From contig NZ_JAVDSH010000007.1 in assembly GCF_031455195.1 (NCBI RefSeq), positions 62,001-126,000 on the forward strand: a stretch of DNA of 64,000 bases, written 5' to 3'. Source of the DNA: Arthrobacter nitroguajacolicus_D. Its GTDB lineage: Bacteria; Actinomycetota; Actinomycetes; Actinomycetales; Micrococcaceae. Below are positions 1-7,725 of this stretch, in pieces. A program made the translations under genes and the position numbers. Position 1 is the stretch's first letter. Every line of letters begins with the position of its first letter. Below the pieces are notes generated by a model. That model worked only from the letters and a program-made list of their open reading frames with translations. It was not told where the DNA came from and searched no databases.

Positions 1-1
1 G

Positions 2-2368
2 GACCCCGAGGGGCAGAACCTTCTTTTTCAGCTGTCCGGGCTCCAGCTCTTCCCGGGGCCGCGAGTCAACCGGGCAGAAGAGAAGGCCGGCTTTGCCCCC
101 GTGCCTGACTTTTACGCCCTTGAGGGTGGCCCCTATGAGGCGGCGGCCGTCCAGCCTGAGGAGGTCATTGATCTTAGTGATCGGCTTCAACAGGACGGGA
201 CTCTGGACTGGGAGCCGCAGCAAGGTGACTGGACAGTCATTCGCTTCGGGTATTCCCTCACCGGGCACCTCAACGGACCGGCCCCTGTGGATGCCACCGG
301 TCTGGAAGTGGACAAGCTTGACGGCGGTCTCGTCACTGACTACATCGAGCAGTACCTTGGCTTCTTTGACGAAGCGCTGGGGCAGGAACTCATCGGTTCC
401 CAGGGGGTGACGGCCCTGCTGAGTGACAGTATCGAGTCCGGGCCGCAGAACTGGACCTCGGCGATGCGGGAGGAGTTCCGCAGCCGGCGCGGTTACGATC
501 TTCTGCCGTGGCTGCCGACGGTCAGTGGTGTTCTAGTGGGCGGCGCCGAACGTAGCGACGCGTTCCTGTGGGATTTCCGCCGGACCATCGCGGAGCTTCT
601 GGCCGAAAAGCACTACGGGACGCTTGCGCGAGTAGCTCACGCACGGGGAATGGGCTATTACGCCGAGGCGCTGGAGGATCACCGCCCGCAGCTGGGCGAC
701 GACCTTGAGATACGCTCGCACGCCGACGTGCCTATGGGGGCGATGTGGTGCTATGAACCGGAAAATGGGCCGCAACCAACATACGTTGCGGATCTGCAGG
801 GCGCCTCCTCCGTAGCCAACATCTACGGAAAGGCGGCTGTGGGAGCTGAATCCATGAGCGCTTTCGGAAAGCCTTTCATGTTCACCCCCAGGAACCTTAA
901 ACCCGTCGTGGACATGGAATTTTCCCTGGGCGTCAACCTCGTGAACATCCATACGTCACCCCATCAGCCGGACGCTGCTCCCAAACCAGGTGTGACGCTC
1001 TCGCCCTATCTAGGCCAATCCTTCACCCGCAACGAGACCTGGGCGCACGCTGCCCGGCCATGGATTGACTACATCGCACGCTGCAGCCACCTGCTTCAGC
1101 AGGGAACGCACGCCGCCGACATCGCATACTTCTACGGTGAAGAAGCCCCGGTGACCGGTGTATTCGGTGATTCAGCTCCCGAGGTCCCTGAAGGATACGG
1201 GTTCGATTTCATAAATCTGGATGGACTGCTGAATCACATCACCGTGACGTCCGATGGTCATCTCCTTAGTGCCGGTGGGGTGAGCTACCGACTCCTGTAC
1301 TTGGGCGGTACCAGCCACCGTATGACCCTGGCCGCAGTCCAGCGCATCACGGAACTGCTTGACGCCGGAGCAACAGTGGCAGGCTGGCGGCCGGAGAGCT
1401 CTCCGAGCGAAGGGGACGACAGGGAAGAATGGGCCGCCGCCGTCGATGCCCTCTGGAGCCGGCAACGGCCAGGCCTTCTGGACCTGGACGGTGTGTCCAC
1501 AGCTGACGGGCTGGTGATTGGGTTGACGAGGATCAAAGTGCGTCCCGACTGGGTCCTGGGCACGGACGACGATTCGAATCTGGCGGTGATCCATCGCCGC
1601 CTTGACGAAGGTGAGCTGTACTTTGTCAGTAACCAGCTCGACCGGCCTGAGAAGATCCGTGCAGCATTCCGGGTAGAGGCCAAGACGGCAGAGCTATGGG
1701 ATCCGGTCAGCGCCCGCCGCGAAACTGCTTCGATCATCACAGGGGAATCTGAAGCAACAGCGCTCGACATAGAACTTGATGCCTTTGGCTCCGTATTTGT
1801 CCTGCTCGGATACGACAGCTCCCATCAGACTCCTTGTCCTGAACAGCCGGATGTTCCTGAATGGGCAGAGGTTCCCGTGCATGGGCAGGAGCTGGACGGT
1901 CCTTGGCGGGTGGAGTTCGACGCCGATTCCCAGTCAGCCAATCCGCTCATCTTGGCCGCGGCGGAACCCTGGAGCGGCCCCCTCGCGCCGGACTACCCGT
2001 CCGGCGTTAAGCACTTTTCCGGAAAGGCTGTGTACAGCCACACTTTCGACCTGAAACTGACGAGCGGGTCCGGATTCCGGCTGGTTCTGGAAATCAGCGA
2101 CGTTCACGACCTTGCAGAAGTGTGTCTTAACGGGCGGGACTTGGGTGTGCTCTGGACGCCACCCTTCAGGATGGATGTCACGGATGCGGCAAGAACCGGT
2201 CAGAACCTGCTGGAGATTGCGGTTACCAACTCCTGGGCTAACCGGCTCATTGGAGACGCCGCGGCTGGTGTGACGGCACGCCCGGGAGCCCACGTTTTCG
2301 AACCTGATGCCGACACGCTGCCCGCCGGGTTGCAGGGTCCGGTGCGGCTCGTGGCCTACCGGGAGTAG
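2..2368 (+). CDS. Alpha-L-rhamnosidase-like glycoside hydrolase (GH106 type), 5' end outside window
   Basis: The reading frame is open from base 2, so the gene runs off the left edge; the GTG at 101 is internal. About 788 residues are visible. The segment EFRSRRGYDLLPWLP followed by a long TIM-barrel-like region (AEALEDHRPQ, NIYGKAAVGAESM, NLVNIHTSPHQ) resembles GH106 rhamnosidases. The C-terminus is a beta-sandwich of the galactose-binding type (VCLNGRDLGVLWTPPF, NSWANRLIGD), also usual in that family. GH106 enzymes release terminal L-rhamnose from pectic glycans or plant glycosides. The substrate here cannot be read from sequence. Whether a signal peptide exists is unknown because the N-terminus is missing. 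A bidirectional hairpin terminator follows directly. Confidence 0.8.
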   Translation, partial: DPEGQNLLFQLSGLQLFPGPRVNRAEEKAGFAPVPDFYALEGGPYEAAAVQPEEVIDLSDRLQQDGTLDWEPQQGDWTVIRFGYSLTGHLNGPAPVDATGLEVDKLDGGLVTDYIEQYLGFFDEALGQELIGSQGVTALLSDSIESGPQNWTSAMREEFRSRRGYDLLPWLPTVSGVLVGGAERSDAFLWDFRRTIAELLAEKHYGTLARVAHARGMGYYAEALEDHRPQLGDDLEIRSHADVPMGAMWCYEPENGPQPTYVADLQGASSVANIYGKAAVGAESMSAFGKPFMFTPRNLKPVVDMEFSLGVNLVNIHTSPHQPDAAPKPGVTLSPYLGQSFTRNETWAHAARPWIDYIARCSHLLQQGTHAADIAYFYGEEAPVTGVFGDSAPEVPEGYGFDFINLDGLLNHITVTSDGHLLSAGGVSYRLLYLGGTSHRMTLAAVQRITELLDAGATVAGWRPESSPSEGDDREEWAAAVDALWSRQRPGLLDLDGVSTADGLVIGLTRIKVRPDWVLGTDDDSNLAVIHRRLDEGELYFVSNQLDRPEKIRAAFRVEAKTAELWDPVSARRETASIITGESEATALDIELDAFGSVFVLLGYDSSHQTPCPEQPDVPEWAEVPVHGQELDGPWRVEFDADSQSANPLILAAAEPWSGPLAPDYPSGVKHFSGKAVYSHTFDLKLTSGSGFRLVLEISDVHDLAEVCLNGRDLGVLWTPPFRMDVTDAARTGQNLLEIAVTNSWANRLIGDAAAGVTARPGAHVFEPDADTLPAGLQGPVRLVAYRE

Positions 2369-2381
2369 TTGTTCGAGATGG

Positions 2382-2425
2382 AATGCCTTGGGGAGCCGGC
2401 CGAAAGCTTGGCTCCCCAAGGCATT
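2382..2425. terminator. Bidirectional hairpin terminator
   Basis: A perfect 16-bp inverted repeat (arms 2382-2397 and 2410-2425, starting AATGCCTTGGGG) with a 12-nt loop lies between two converging genes. It fits a shared terminator for the rhamnosidase and the exporter. Confidence 0.85.
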
Positions 2426-2437
2426 TCCGAGTGTCCC

Positions 2438-4003
2438 TTACTCGGCGTGTGTCGTCGTTTCCGAGAGGCGCTGCTCTGGCATGAAGACGGACAGCAGTAC
2501 TCCCACAGCGAAGATGCCGGCTAGCACCGCGAAGATGGGCAGGAAGGCCCCGGAGTAGATGTCCGCGACGCCTGCCCGCAAAGCGTCGGGCAGCTGCTGG
2601 ACGGAGTGGGGGTCGGTAAGGGTTGCCGCGGGAAGACCCAGGCTGTTGTTCGCTGTGGCTTGCGCGAGCGACGCTGCGAAAAGTCCGCCTAACACGGCTG
2701 TTCCTACAGTCACACCGAGTTCGCGTAGGTACCCCAGTGAAGCGGTGACTCCTCCGACCACCGAATGCGGCATGGCGTTCTGGGCAGCGACCACCGTTAT
2801 CTGCATAAAACTGCCCACGGCCAAACCCAAAAGGGCGAGCAACACCCCGACTATGGGCAGGGGCGTGCCGGCTGGGAGTAACCGAAGACAGAGTGCGACT
2901 GCTGTGGCCAGGGCAGAACCGGCGAGCGGAAACATCTTATATCTTCCTGTGCGGGTGACGATCCAGCCGCTCAGGTTGCTGGAAAGCATCATTCCCAGCA
3001 CCAGGGGCAGCAGGATCATTCCCGCCACGGAGGCTGACGTCGAGTAGGCCATTTGCACGTAGCTTGGCAAGTAGGCCACCACACTGAACAGGCCGGCGCC
3101 GATCACCAGACCCAGCCCCGCAGCGTTGACCACCGGCCAGCTTCTAAACATTCGCATTGGTATCAGTGCATGTTTCGAGCGTATCTCCACGACCACAAAG
3201 ATAGCGCCGAATACGGCGGCAGCTACATACAGGCCAAGCACCATTCCGGTGGGAGCATTAGTTTCAGTAGAGAGCGCAACCGCAGTGACCAAAGTGCAGG
3301 TGAATGGGATCATCGTCATGATGCCGGCCCAGTCCATTCCCCCCGTTCCGCGGACGACGTGAAGCTTCCGCAGTGAAAATGCCATGGCCAGCGCAAGGAG
3401 ACCCAATGGGAGATTGATCCAGAAAACCCAGCGCCAACCGACGGTATCGGTGATGGCGCCGCCCAGGAGGGGGCTGACAACTGTTGCTATGCCGAATACG
3501 GAGCCCAAGGGGCCCAGATACTTCGGTCGCTGCCGCGGTGGAACAAGATCGGCAATGATTGCGGCCGGCAAAACAGCCGTGCCGGCACCCCCGAGGCCTT
3601 GAAGTGCTCGATACAGGGAGAGCTGGAATATGTCCTGCGCAAAGCCGCAAAGCACGGACGCTCCAAGGAATATTGCCAGGGCGATCATCATCAGCGCCGG
3701 CCTGCCGAATCTGTCCCCAAGGCGCCCGTACACGGGCATGGCAACGGTCATGGCCAGCGCGTAGGCGGTGATGACCCAAGCCATGTGGTTCGCACCGTCC
3801 AATTCGCCCACCACTGTTGGTAGTGCCGTCGCCACAATGGTGTGATCCAATGCTCCCAGTAGGACTATGATCAGGAGCGCGGCGTAAACCCGGCCGATCC
3901 GGATCCCGGCCACAGCAGGATTCCCCGGCCTTTGTTGCTTTGGCGGCGACGCGGATGGTTCAGCTTCTGATGTGGTGGTTTTTGACAAGTTTGCACGGCG
4001 CAC
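2438..4003 (-). CDS. DHA2-family MFS exporter (14-TM, EmrB/QacA type)
   Basis: A 521-residue integral membrane protein. It has the DHA2 signature near the first helix (DHTIVATALPTVVGEL, about residues 52-67), the loop 2-3 motif GRLGDRFGR, and the helix-5-like stretch SVFGIATVVSPLLGG. Length and hydrophobic pattern fit 14 helices. These proteins export drugs, dyes or metabolites by proton antiport. The start is GTG at 4003 with GAGG five bases upstream. It is divergent from the flavin reductase gene across about 250 bp, so it may export a substrate or product of that monooxygenase system. The substrate is unknown. No repressor gene is directly adjacent. Confidence 0.88.
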   Translation of the reverse strand: MRRANLSKTTTSEAEPSASPPKQQRPGNPAVAGIRIGRVYAALLIIVLLGALDHTIVATALPTVVGELDGANHMAWVITAYALAMTVAMPVYGRLGDRFGRPALMMIALAIFLGASVLCGFAQDIFQLSLYRALQGLGGAGTAVLPAAIIADLVPPRQRPKYLGPLGSVFGIATVVSPLLGGAITDTVGWRWVFWINLPLGLLALAMAFSLRKLHVVRGTGGMDWAGIMTMIPFTCTLVTAVALSTETNAPTGMVLGLYVAAAVFGAIFVVVEIRSKHALIPMRMFRSWPVVNAAGLGLVIGAGLFSVVAYLPSYVQMAYSTSASVAGMILLPLVLGMMLSSNLSGWIVTRTGRYKMFPLAGSALATAVALCLRLLPAGTPLPIVGVLLALLGLAVGSFMQITVVAAQNAMPHSVVGGVTASLGYLRELGVTVGTAVLGGLFAASLAQATANNSLGLPAATLTDPHSVQQLPDALRAGVADIYSGAFLPIFAVLAGIFAVGVLLSVFMPEQRLSETTTHAE

Positions 4004-4255
4004 CGCAACCTCGTTCCGGGAATGCCAGTAGGACTGGCGGGACGCCAGCCAGGTGCGCGTCCGGGGGAATCTTCACCCCGACCGACGGGCCCTCCAAGGC
4101 CCCAGCGTCCATCCGAACTTATCATTGCCCCGTGCCGTGGACCGATGGCACCGTGCATTCGAATTCTCAATAGCCCGCATACTTTGGAACTATTTCCGTA
4201 GCCTCCTGTACGGCGCGTTTACTTGATGAAAACTCGACGAAAAGGAGAGCTTCCA

Positions 4256-5458
4256 ATGGCACAGACCATTCCTGTTTCCACCGCTGAATCTCAAGAGACG
4301 AGCCCGGACAATCCGGCGTGGTTCCGTTATGTGCTCGGCCAGTACCCCACAGGGGTTACGCTCATCACGGCATCCCGGGATGACGAATCCGTTGGGATGG
4401 TGGTAGGTACGTTCAGTTCCGTGTCACTGGACCCGCCCTTGGTGGCTTTTATGCCCGATGTCCGCTCCACCAGCTGGCCCAAGATCCAGGAAGCCGGTTC
4501 TTTTTGCGCCAACGTCCTGACCGCCGGGCAGCAGGACGTCTGCCGTGCGTTTTCCCGCAAGGCTGAGGACCGGTTCAGCGCCAATGCCTGGTCGGAAACG
4601 CCGTCCGGCAGTGCGCAGCTGGAGGGAGCGGCTGCCTGGGTTGACTGCGACATCGAAAATGTGATCCGCGCCGGGGACCATGACATCGTCATTGGACGGG
4701 TCAAAGCCCTGGGGGTAGGCGAGTCGACAGATCTTCCGCTGCTATTCCTGCGCGGCGGCTACGGCTCCTTCAGCATTCCCTCAATCATCTCCCCCGCAAC
4801 AGCCCTCACACGCCACGTCAAAGCTGCAGACGCTGCCCGGCCTGAAATCGAGGCACTTGCAGAGGAGCTCAAACTTGAGGTGCTGGTCAGCGGCGTAGTC
4901 GATGATTCAGTTGTCGTCCTGACTGCAGCGGGCATGGCCAGTTCCCCCATCGGCTCCCCGTCCCGGGTAGGCGTCTCTTTTGCCCTTGCCGCACCCCTGG
5001 CCCCCCTTCACGTGGCATGGGCCGGAGAAGCCGCCGAGTCGCGGTGGATTACCAACGCGGAAAACGTAGTGGGGCATGTTGCTCCGGAGGTTGCCCATGC
5101 TGAACTGCAACGCGTCCGTGAAACTGGATATGCCGTCTCCGTTGGTAGGGCGGCTGCGGCGGAGTTCGAGCGAATGGTTGCGGTGCCAAGCGACACCGCG
5201 GCCCCGGATCTTAGCGGCGTCCTCCCCAAACTGCTGGAACGGACCGCATCGACGGGCCCGGCGTCCATCGAGGACCCGGGGGGAGTGACATCGCTTCATG
5301 CCCCAGTCTTTGATCCAACCGGACAAGTAGCCGTAACCCTGACACTGAACGGTTTTTCCGGCTCTGAACCAGCTTCACGGCTCACTCAATGCAGGGACCG
5401 GCTCTTGGCAGCTGCCCAGGCGATCAGCGAGGAGATCGGAGGCCGGCCTCCACGGTAA
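4256..5458 (+). CDS. Flavin reductase with C-terminal IclR-like effector domain
   Basis: Residues about 25-185 form a flavin reductase domain of the HpaC/FMN-binding split-barrel type (FRYVLGQYPTGVTLITA, GTFSSVSLDPPLVAF, FCANVL, LFLRGGYGSF). Residues about 195-400 resemble the ligand-binding domain of IclR regulators (GVVDDSVVVLTAAG, RVGVSFALAAPLAPLHVAWAG, ETGYAVSVGR, GGVTSLHAPVFDPTGQVAVTLTL), but there is no DNA-binding helix-turn-helix. ATG 4256 was chosen because AAAGGAG lies at 4241-4247; an earlier ATG at 4223 lacks a good site. Reductases of two-component monooxygenases supply reduced FMN/FAD. The p-hydroxyphenylacetate hydroxylase reductase C1 of Acinetobacter baumannii has a comparable regulatory tail that responds to substrate. 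The likely partner is the flavin monooxygenase at 6589. Confidence 0.85.
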   Translation: MAQTIPVSTAESQETSPDNPAWFRYVLGQYPTGVTLITASRDDESVGMVVGTFSSVSLDPPLVAFMPDVRSTSWPKIQEAGSFCANVLTAGQQDVCRAFSRKAEDRFSANAWSETPSGSAQLEGAAAWVDCDIENVIRAGDHDIVIGRVKALGVGESTDLPLLFLRGGYGSFSIPSIISPATALTRHVKAADAARPEIEALAEELKLEVLVSGVVDDSVVVLTAAGMASSPIGSPSRVGVSFALAAPLAPLHVAWAGEAAESRWITNAENVVGHVAPEVAHAELQRVRETGYAVSVGRAAAAEFERMVAVPSDTAAPDLSGVLPKLLERTASTGPASIEDPGGVTSLHAPVFDPTGQVAVTLTLNGFSGSEPASRLTQCRDRLLAAAQAISEEIGGRPPR

Positions 5459-5509
5459 GAAGCAAAGCCCGCTCTTGGCTCGTTGACGATGGCTGTGAGC
5501 TGCGCCATA

Positions 5510-5529
5510 ATTAGTATCAATATTCTAAT
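5510..5529. promoter_or_regulatory. Candidate LysR-type operator
   Basis: An AT-rich interrupted palindrome, ATTAG-N10-CTAAT with partial pairing inside, sits 36 bp upstream of the LysR gene start in otherwise GC-rich DNA. It has the T-N11-A character expected of LysR binding sites. Function is inferred from position and symmetry only. Confidence 0.45.
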
Positions 5530-5564
5530 TCGGGTTTTGCTATCATCCTCAACGTGGAGAAGAC

Positions 5565-6542
5565 ATGGTCAATTTACTGACAGCCGACCTTAACCTGCTC
5601 GTCTCGCTCGATGCCCTGCTTGAGGAGCGGAATGTCACCCGCGCCGGTGCACGGATCGGAATCAGCCAGCCGGCCATGAGTTCATCACTGCAGCGATTGC
5701 GCAGACAGTTCGACGACGAGTTATTGACACGTGTGGGATCAGCCTATGAGCTGACGCCGCTGGCGAGGGTCCTCAAGGAGGACGTCTCTGAGATCCTGCG
5801 CCTCGTGGAACGAACCTTCGATGCCCAGGCCGTCTTCGATCCAGCGTCCTCGACCAGGAGTTTCCGGGTAATCACTTCGGATTATTGCCTCACGGTGCTA
5901 GCGGGAAAACTGATGTCGATGCTGCAGGAAGAGGCTCCCGGTGTTCAGGTGCACTTCGACGCTGTCACCCCTTTGGCCGTGGATCGAATCAAGGAGACGT
6001 TGCAGAACGCGGACCTGATGCTTATACCCAAGGGCCACTTCTCCGGGTTTCCGCACAACGAGCTGTTTACAGACAACTGGGTTTGCGTCACCGGTGCCGG
6101 TTCACCCGAGCGGAGGCTCACGGTGGAGGAAATGCGGCACGCCCGGTGGGCGAGGCTGTTCGGAGCAGAGGTCGACTCCACCCTCGCGGACCGCCGCGTC
6201 TATGACCTCCAACTGGGCGAAAAAACCGACATCATCGTTGATACCTTTTTGATGCTTCCGTTCGCTGTTGCGGGCACCGACCGGCTAGCCCTGGTCCAGG
6301 AACGCCTCGCCCGGCTGTTAGCGGACGTGGCAGGCGCACGCATCATGCAACTGCCCATCAACCTTCCCACCCTCGTCGAGTGCGCGTGGTGGCACCCGTC
6401 CAAGTCCGGGGATCCAGGACACCAGTGGTTCCGACGCCTGGTTGGCAGAGCTGCTGCCCAGATGGAACCTGCATTACCAGCTGAACCCTCATCCATACGC
6501 CTCACCGGGGACGAGGCCGCGGCCCAGCCGCAGGTGGCTTAG
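5565..6542 (+). CDS. LysR-family transcriptional regulator
   Basis: A 325-residue protein with an N-terminal winged helix-turn-helix (LNLLVSLDALLEERNVTRAG, GISQPAMSSSLQRLR, residues about 8-65) and a periplasmic-binding-protein-like effector domain (residues about 95-300: FRVITSDYCLTVLAG, ADLMLIPKG). The long recognition region and ELTPLA after the HTH match the NodD/LinR/NahR branch of LysR regulators, which often respond to aromatic compounds. It lies between the flavin reductase and the flavin monooxygenase genes, all in one direction, so it probably controls this group. A candidate operator is present just upstream (5510). Confidence 0.9.
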   Translation: MVNLLTADLNLLVSLDALLEERNVTRAGARIGISQPAMSSSLQRLRRQFDDELLTRVGSAYELTPLARVLKEDVSEILRLVERTFDAQAVFDPASSTRSFRVITSDYCLTVLAGKLMSMLQEEAPGVQVHFDAVTPLAVDRIKETLQNADLMLIPKGHFSGFPHNELFTDNWVCVTGAGSPERRLTVEEMRHARWARLFGAEVDSTLADRRVYDLQLGEKTDIIVDTFLMLPFAVAGTDRLALVQERLARLLADVAGARIMQLPINLPTLVECAWWHPSKSGDPGHQWFRRLVGRAAAQMEPALPAEPSSIRLTGDEAAAQPQVA

Positions 6543-6588
6543 CACCCATCATCTTGTAACGAATAAACGACCAATTTCAGGAGTTTCC

Positions 6589-7725
6589 ATGCATTTTTCC
6601 CTGTTTCTCACCTCCCGCTCCGGCAGCCCGGAGGAAGACCGCCCAGTGATGCAAGCGATGGTGGAGCACGCCATCGACGCCGAACAAAAAGGTTTCGATG
6701 CCGTGTTCCTGCCGGACCATCACTTCACCGGGTATGCTCCCCCCGCCAGCGACCCGTTCGTGTTCGCCGCTTACCTTGCCGGGAAACTGGACCGGATGCA
6801 CTTCGGATTCTCCGTTCAGACACTGGCCCTGCACCACCCCGTCCGGTTCGCGGAGCGGCTGGCACTTCTGGATCAGCTGACGGACGGCAAGCTGCTGGTC
6901 GGAGTCGGCAGCGGAACCACCCCCGAAGAAATGATCGGCTTCGGGGTGAACTTCCAGGACAGTTCCCGGCTCGCTAACGAGAACCTCGAAATCGCCGAAA
7001 AACTATGGGCGAAGAAGCCCGGTGACGAGCCGGTTACCTTCGACAACGGCCACTACCGGGGATCAGTTGTGTCCCGTATTGTCCCTGCCCCCTACACCAA
7101 GCCCGAACCCCGCGTCATGTCGGTTGCAGCCCGGCCGTCCAGCGTGGAACGTGCCGCCAAGAAAGCGCAGCCGGCATTTATCCTCGCTTTCGCACCCCCC
7201 GTCATCGACAGCGGCAACGCCTTCGAGTTCGTGAAAAAGAACTTCTCCAACTACCGCAACGCACTCGAAGCGGCAGGCCATTCGGAGGAAGCTGTCAAGG
7301 CAGCACTGGAATGGACCACCCATTCCTACCAGCACGTACACATCGCCGAAACTGATGAACAGGCAGCCGAAGAAATGGACATCATCCTGGAGCAGTACCA
7401 GGAAGCAGTAGAACGTGAGCACGCAGCCAACAAGGCCGCTGAAACCATCAGCGGGGTGGACCTCCGCCCGACTCCGGATGCCCGCACTGAGGGGTACAAG
7501 GGAACATGGTGCCTGTACGGCAGCCCGGAAACCGTGGCAGCCGAACTCCAGAAGTACGCCGATCTCGGCATTGGCAACGTCCTTCTTGCCCTCATGGGCG
7601 GCCCGCTCACCGAAGAACGCCGCCGCTTCACGGAGCAATCGATGCGCCTCTTCTCAGAGCGTGTCCGGCCGCTGCTGGGCAGTTCCGAAACGGCCGGCGT
7701 GGCTGAGAAGGTCGCGGCACTGTGA
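6589..7725 (+). CDS. LLM-class flavin-dependent monooxygenase (luciferase-like)
   Basis: A 378-residue bacterial-luciferase-like TIM barrel. Typical segments are GFDAVFLPDHHFTGY, LHHPVRFAERLALLDQLTDGKLLVGVGSGTTPEEM and ENLEIAEKLW. ATG 6589 was chosen because CAGGAG lies at 6578-6583 and the family begins with MHFSLFLTS-like strands; the frame opens further upstream inside the lysR gene but has no site there. These enzymes use FMNH2 from a separate reductase to oxygenate a substrate; the reductase at 4256 is the obvious candidate. The stop codon overlaps the start of the GH3 gene (TGATG), pointing to translational coupling. The substrate is unknown. Confidence 0.88.
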   Translation: MHFSLFLTSRSGSPEEDRPVMQAMVEHAIDAEQKGFDAVFLPDHHFTGYAPPASDPFVFAAYLAGKLDRMHFGFSVQTLALHHPVRFAERLALLDQLTDGKLLVGVGSGTTPEEMIGFGVNFQDSSRLANENLEIAEKLWAKKPGDEPVTFDNGHYRGSVVSRIVPAPYTKPEPRVMSVAARPSSVERAAKKAQPAFILAFAPPVIDSGNAFEFVKKNFSNYRNALEAAGHSEEAVKAALEWTTHSYQHVHIAETDEQAAEEMDIILEQYQEAVEREHAANKAAETISGVDLRPTPDARTEGYKGTWCLYGSPETVAAELQKYADLGIGNVLLALMGGPLTEERRRFTEQSMRLFSERVRPLLGSSETAGVAEKVAAL

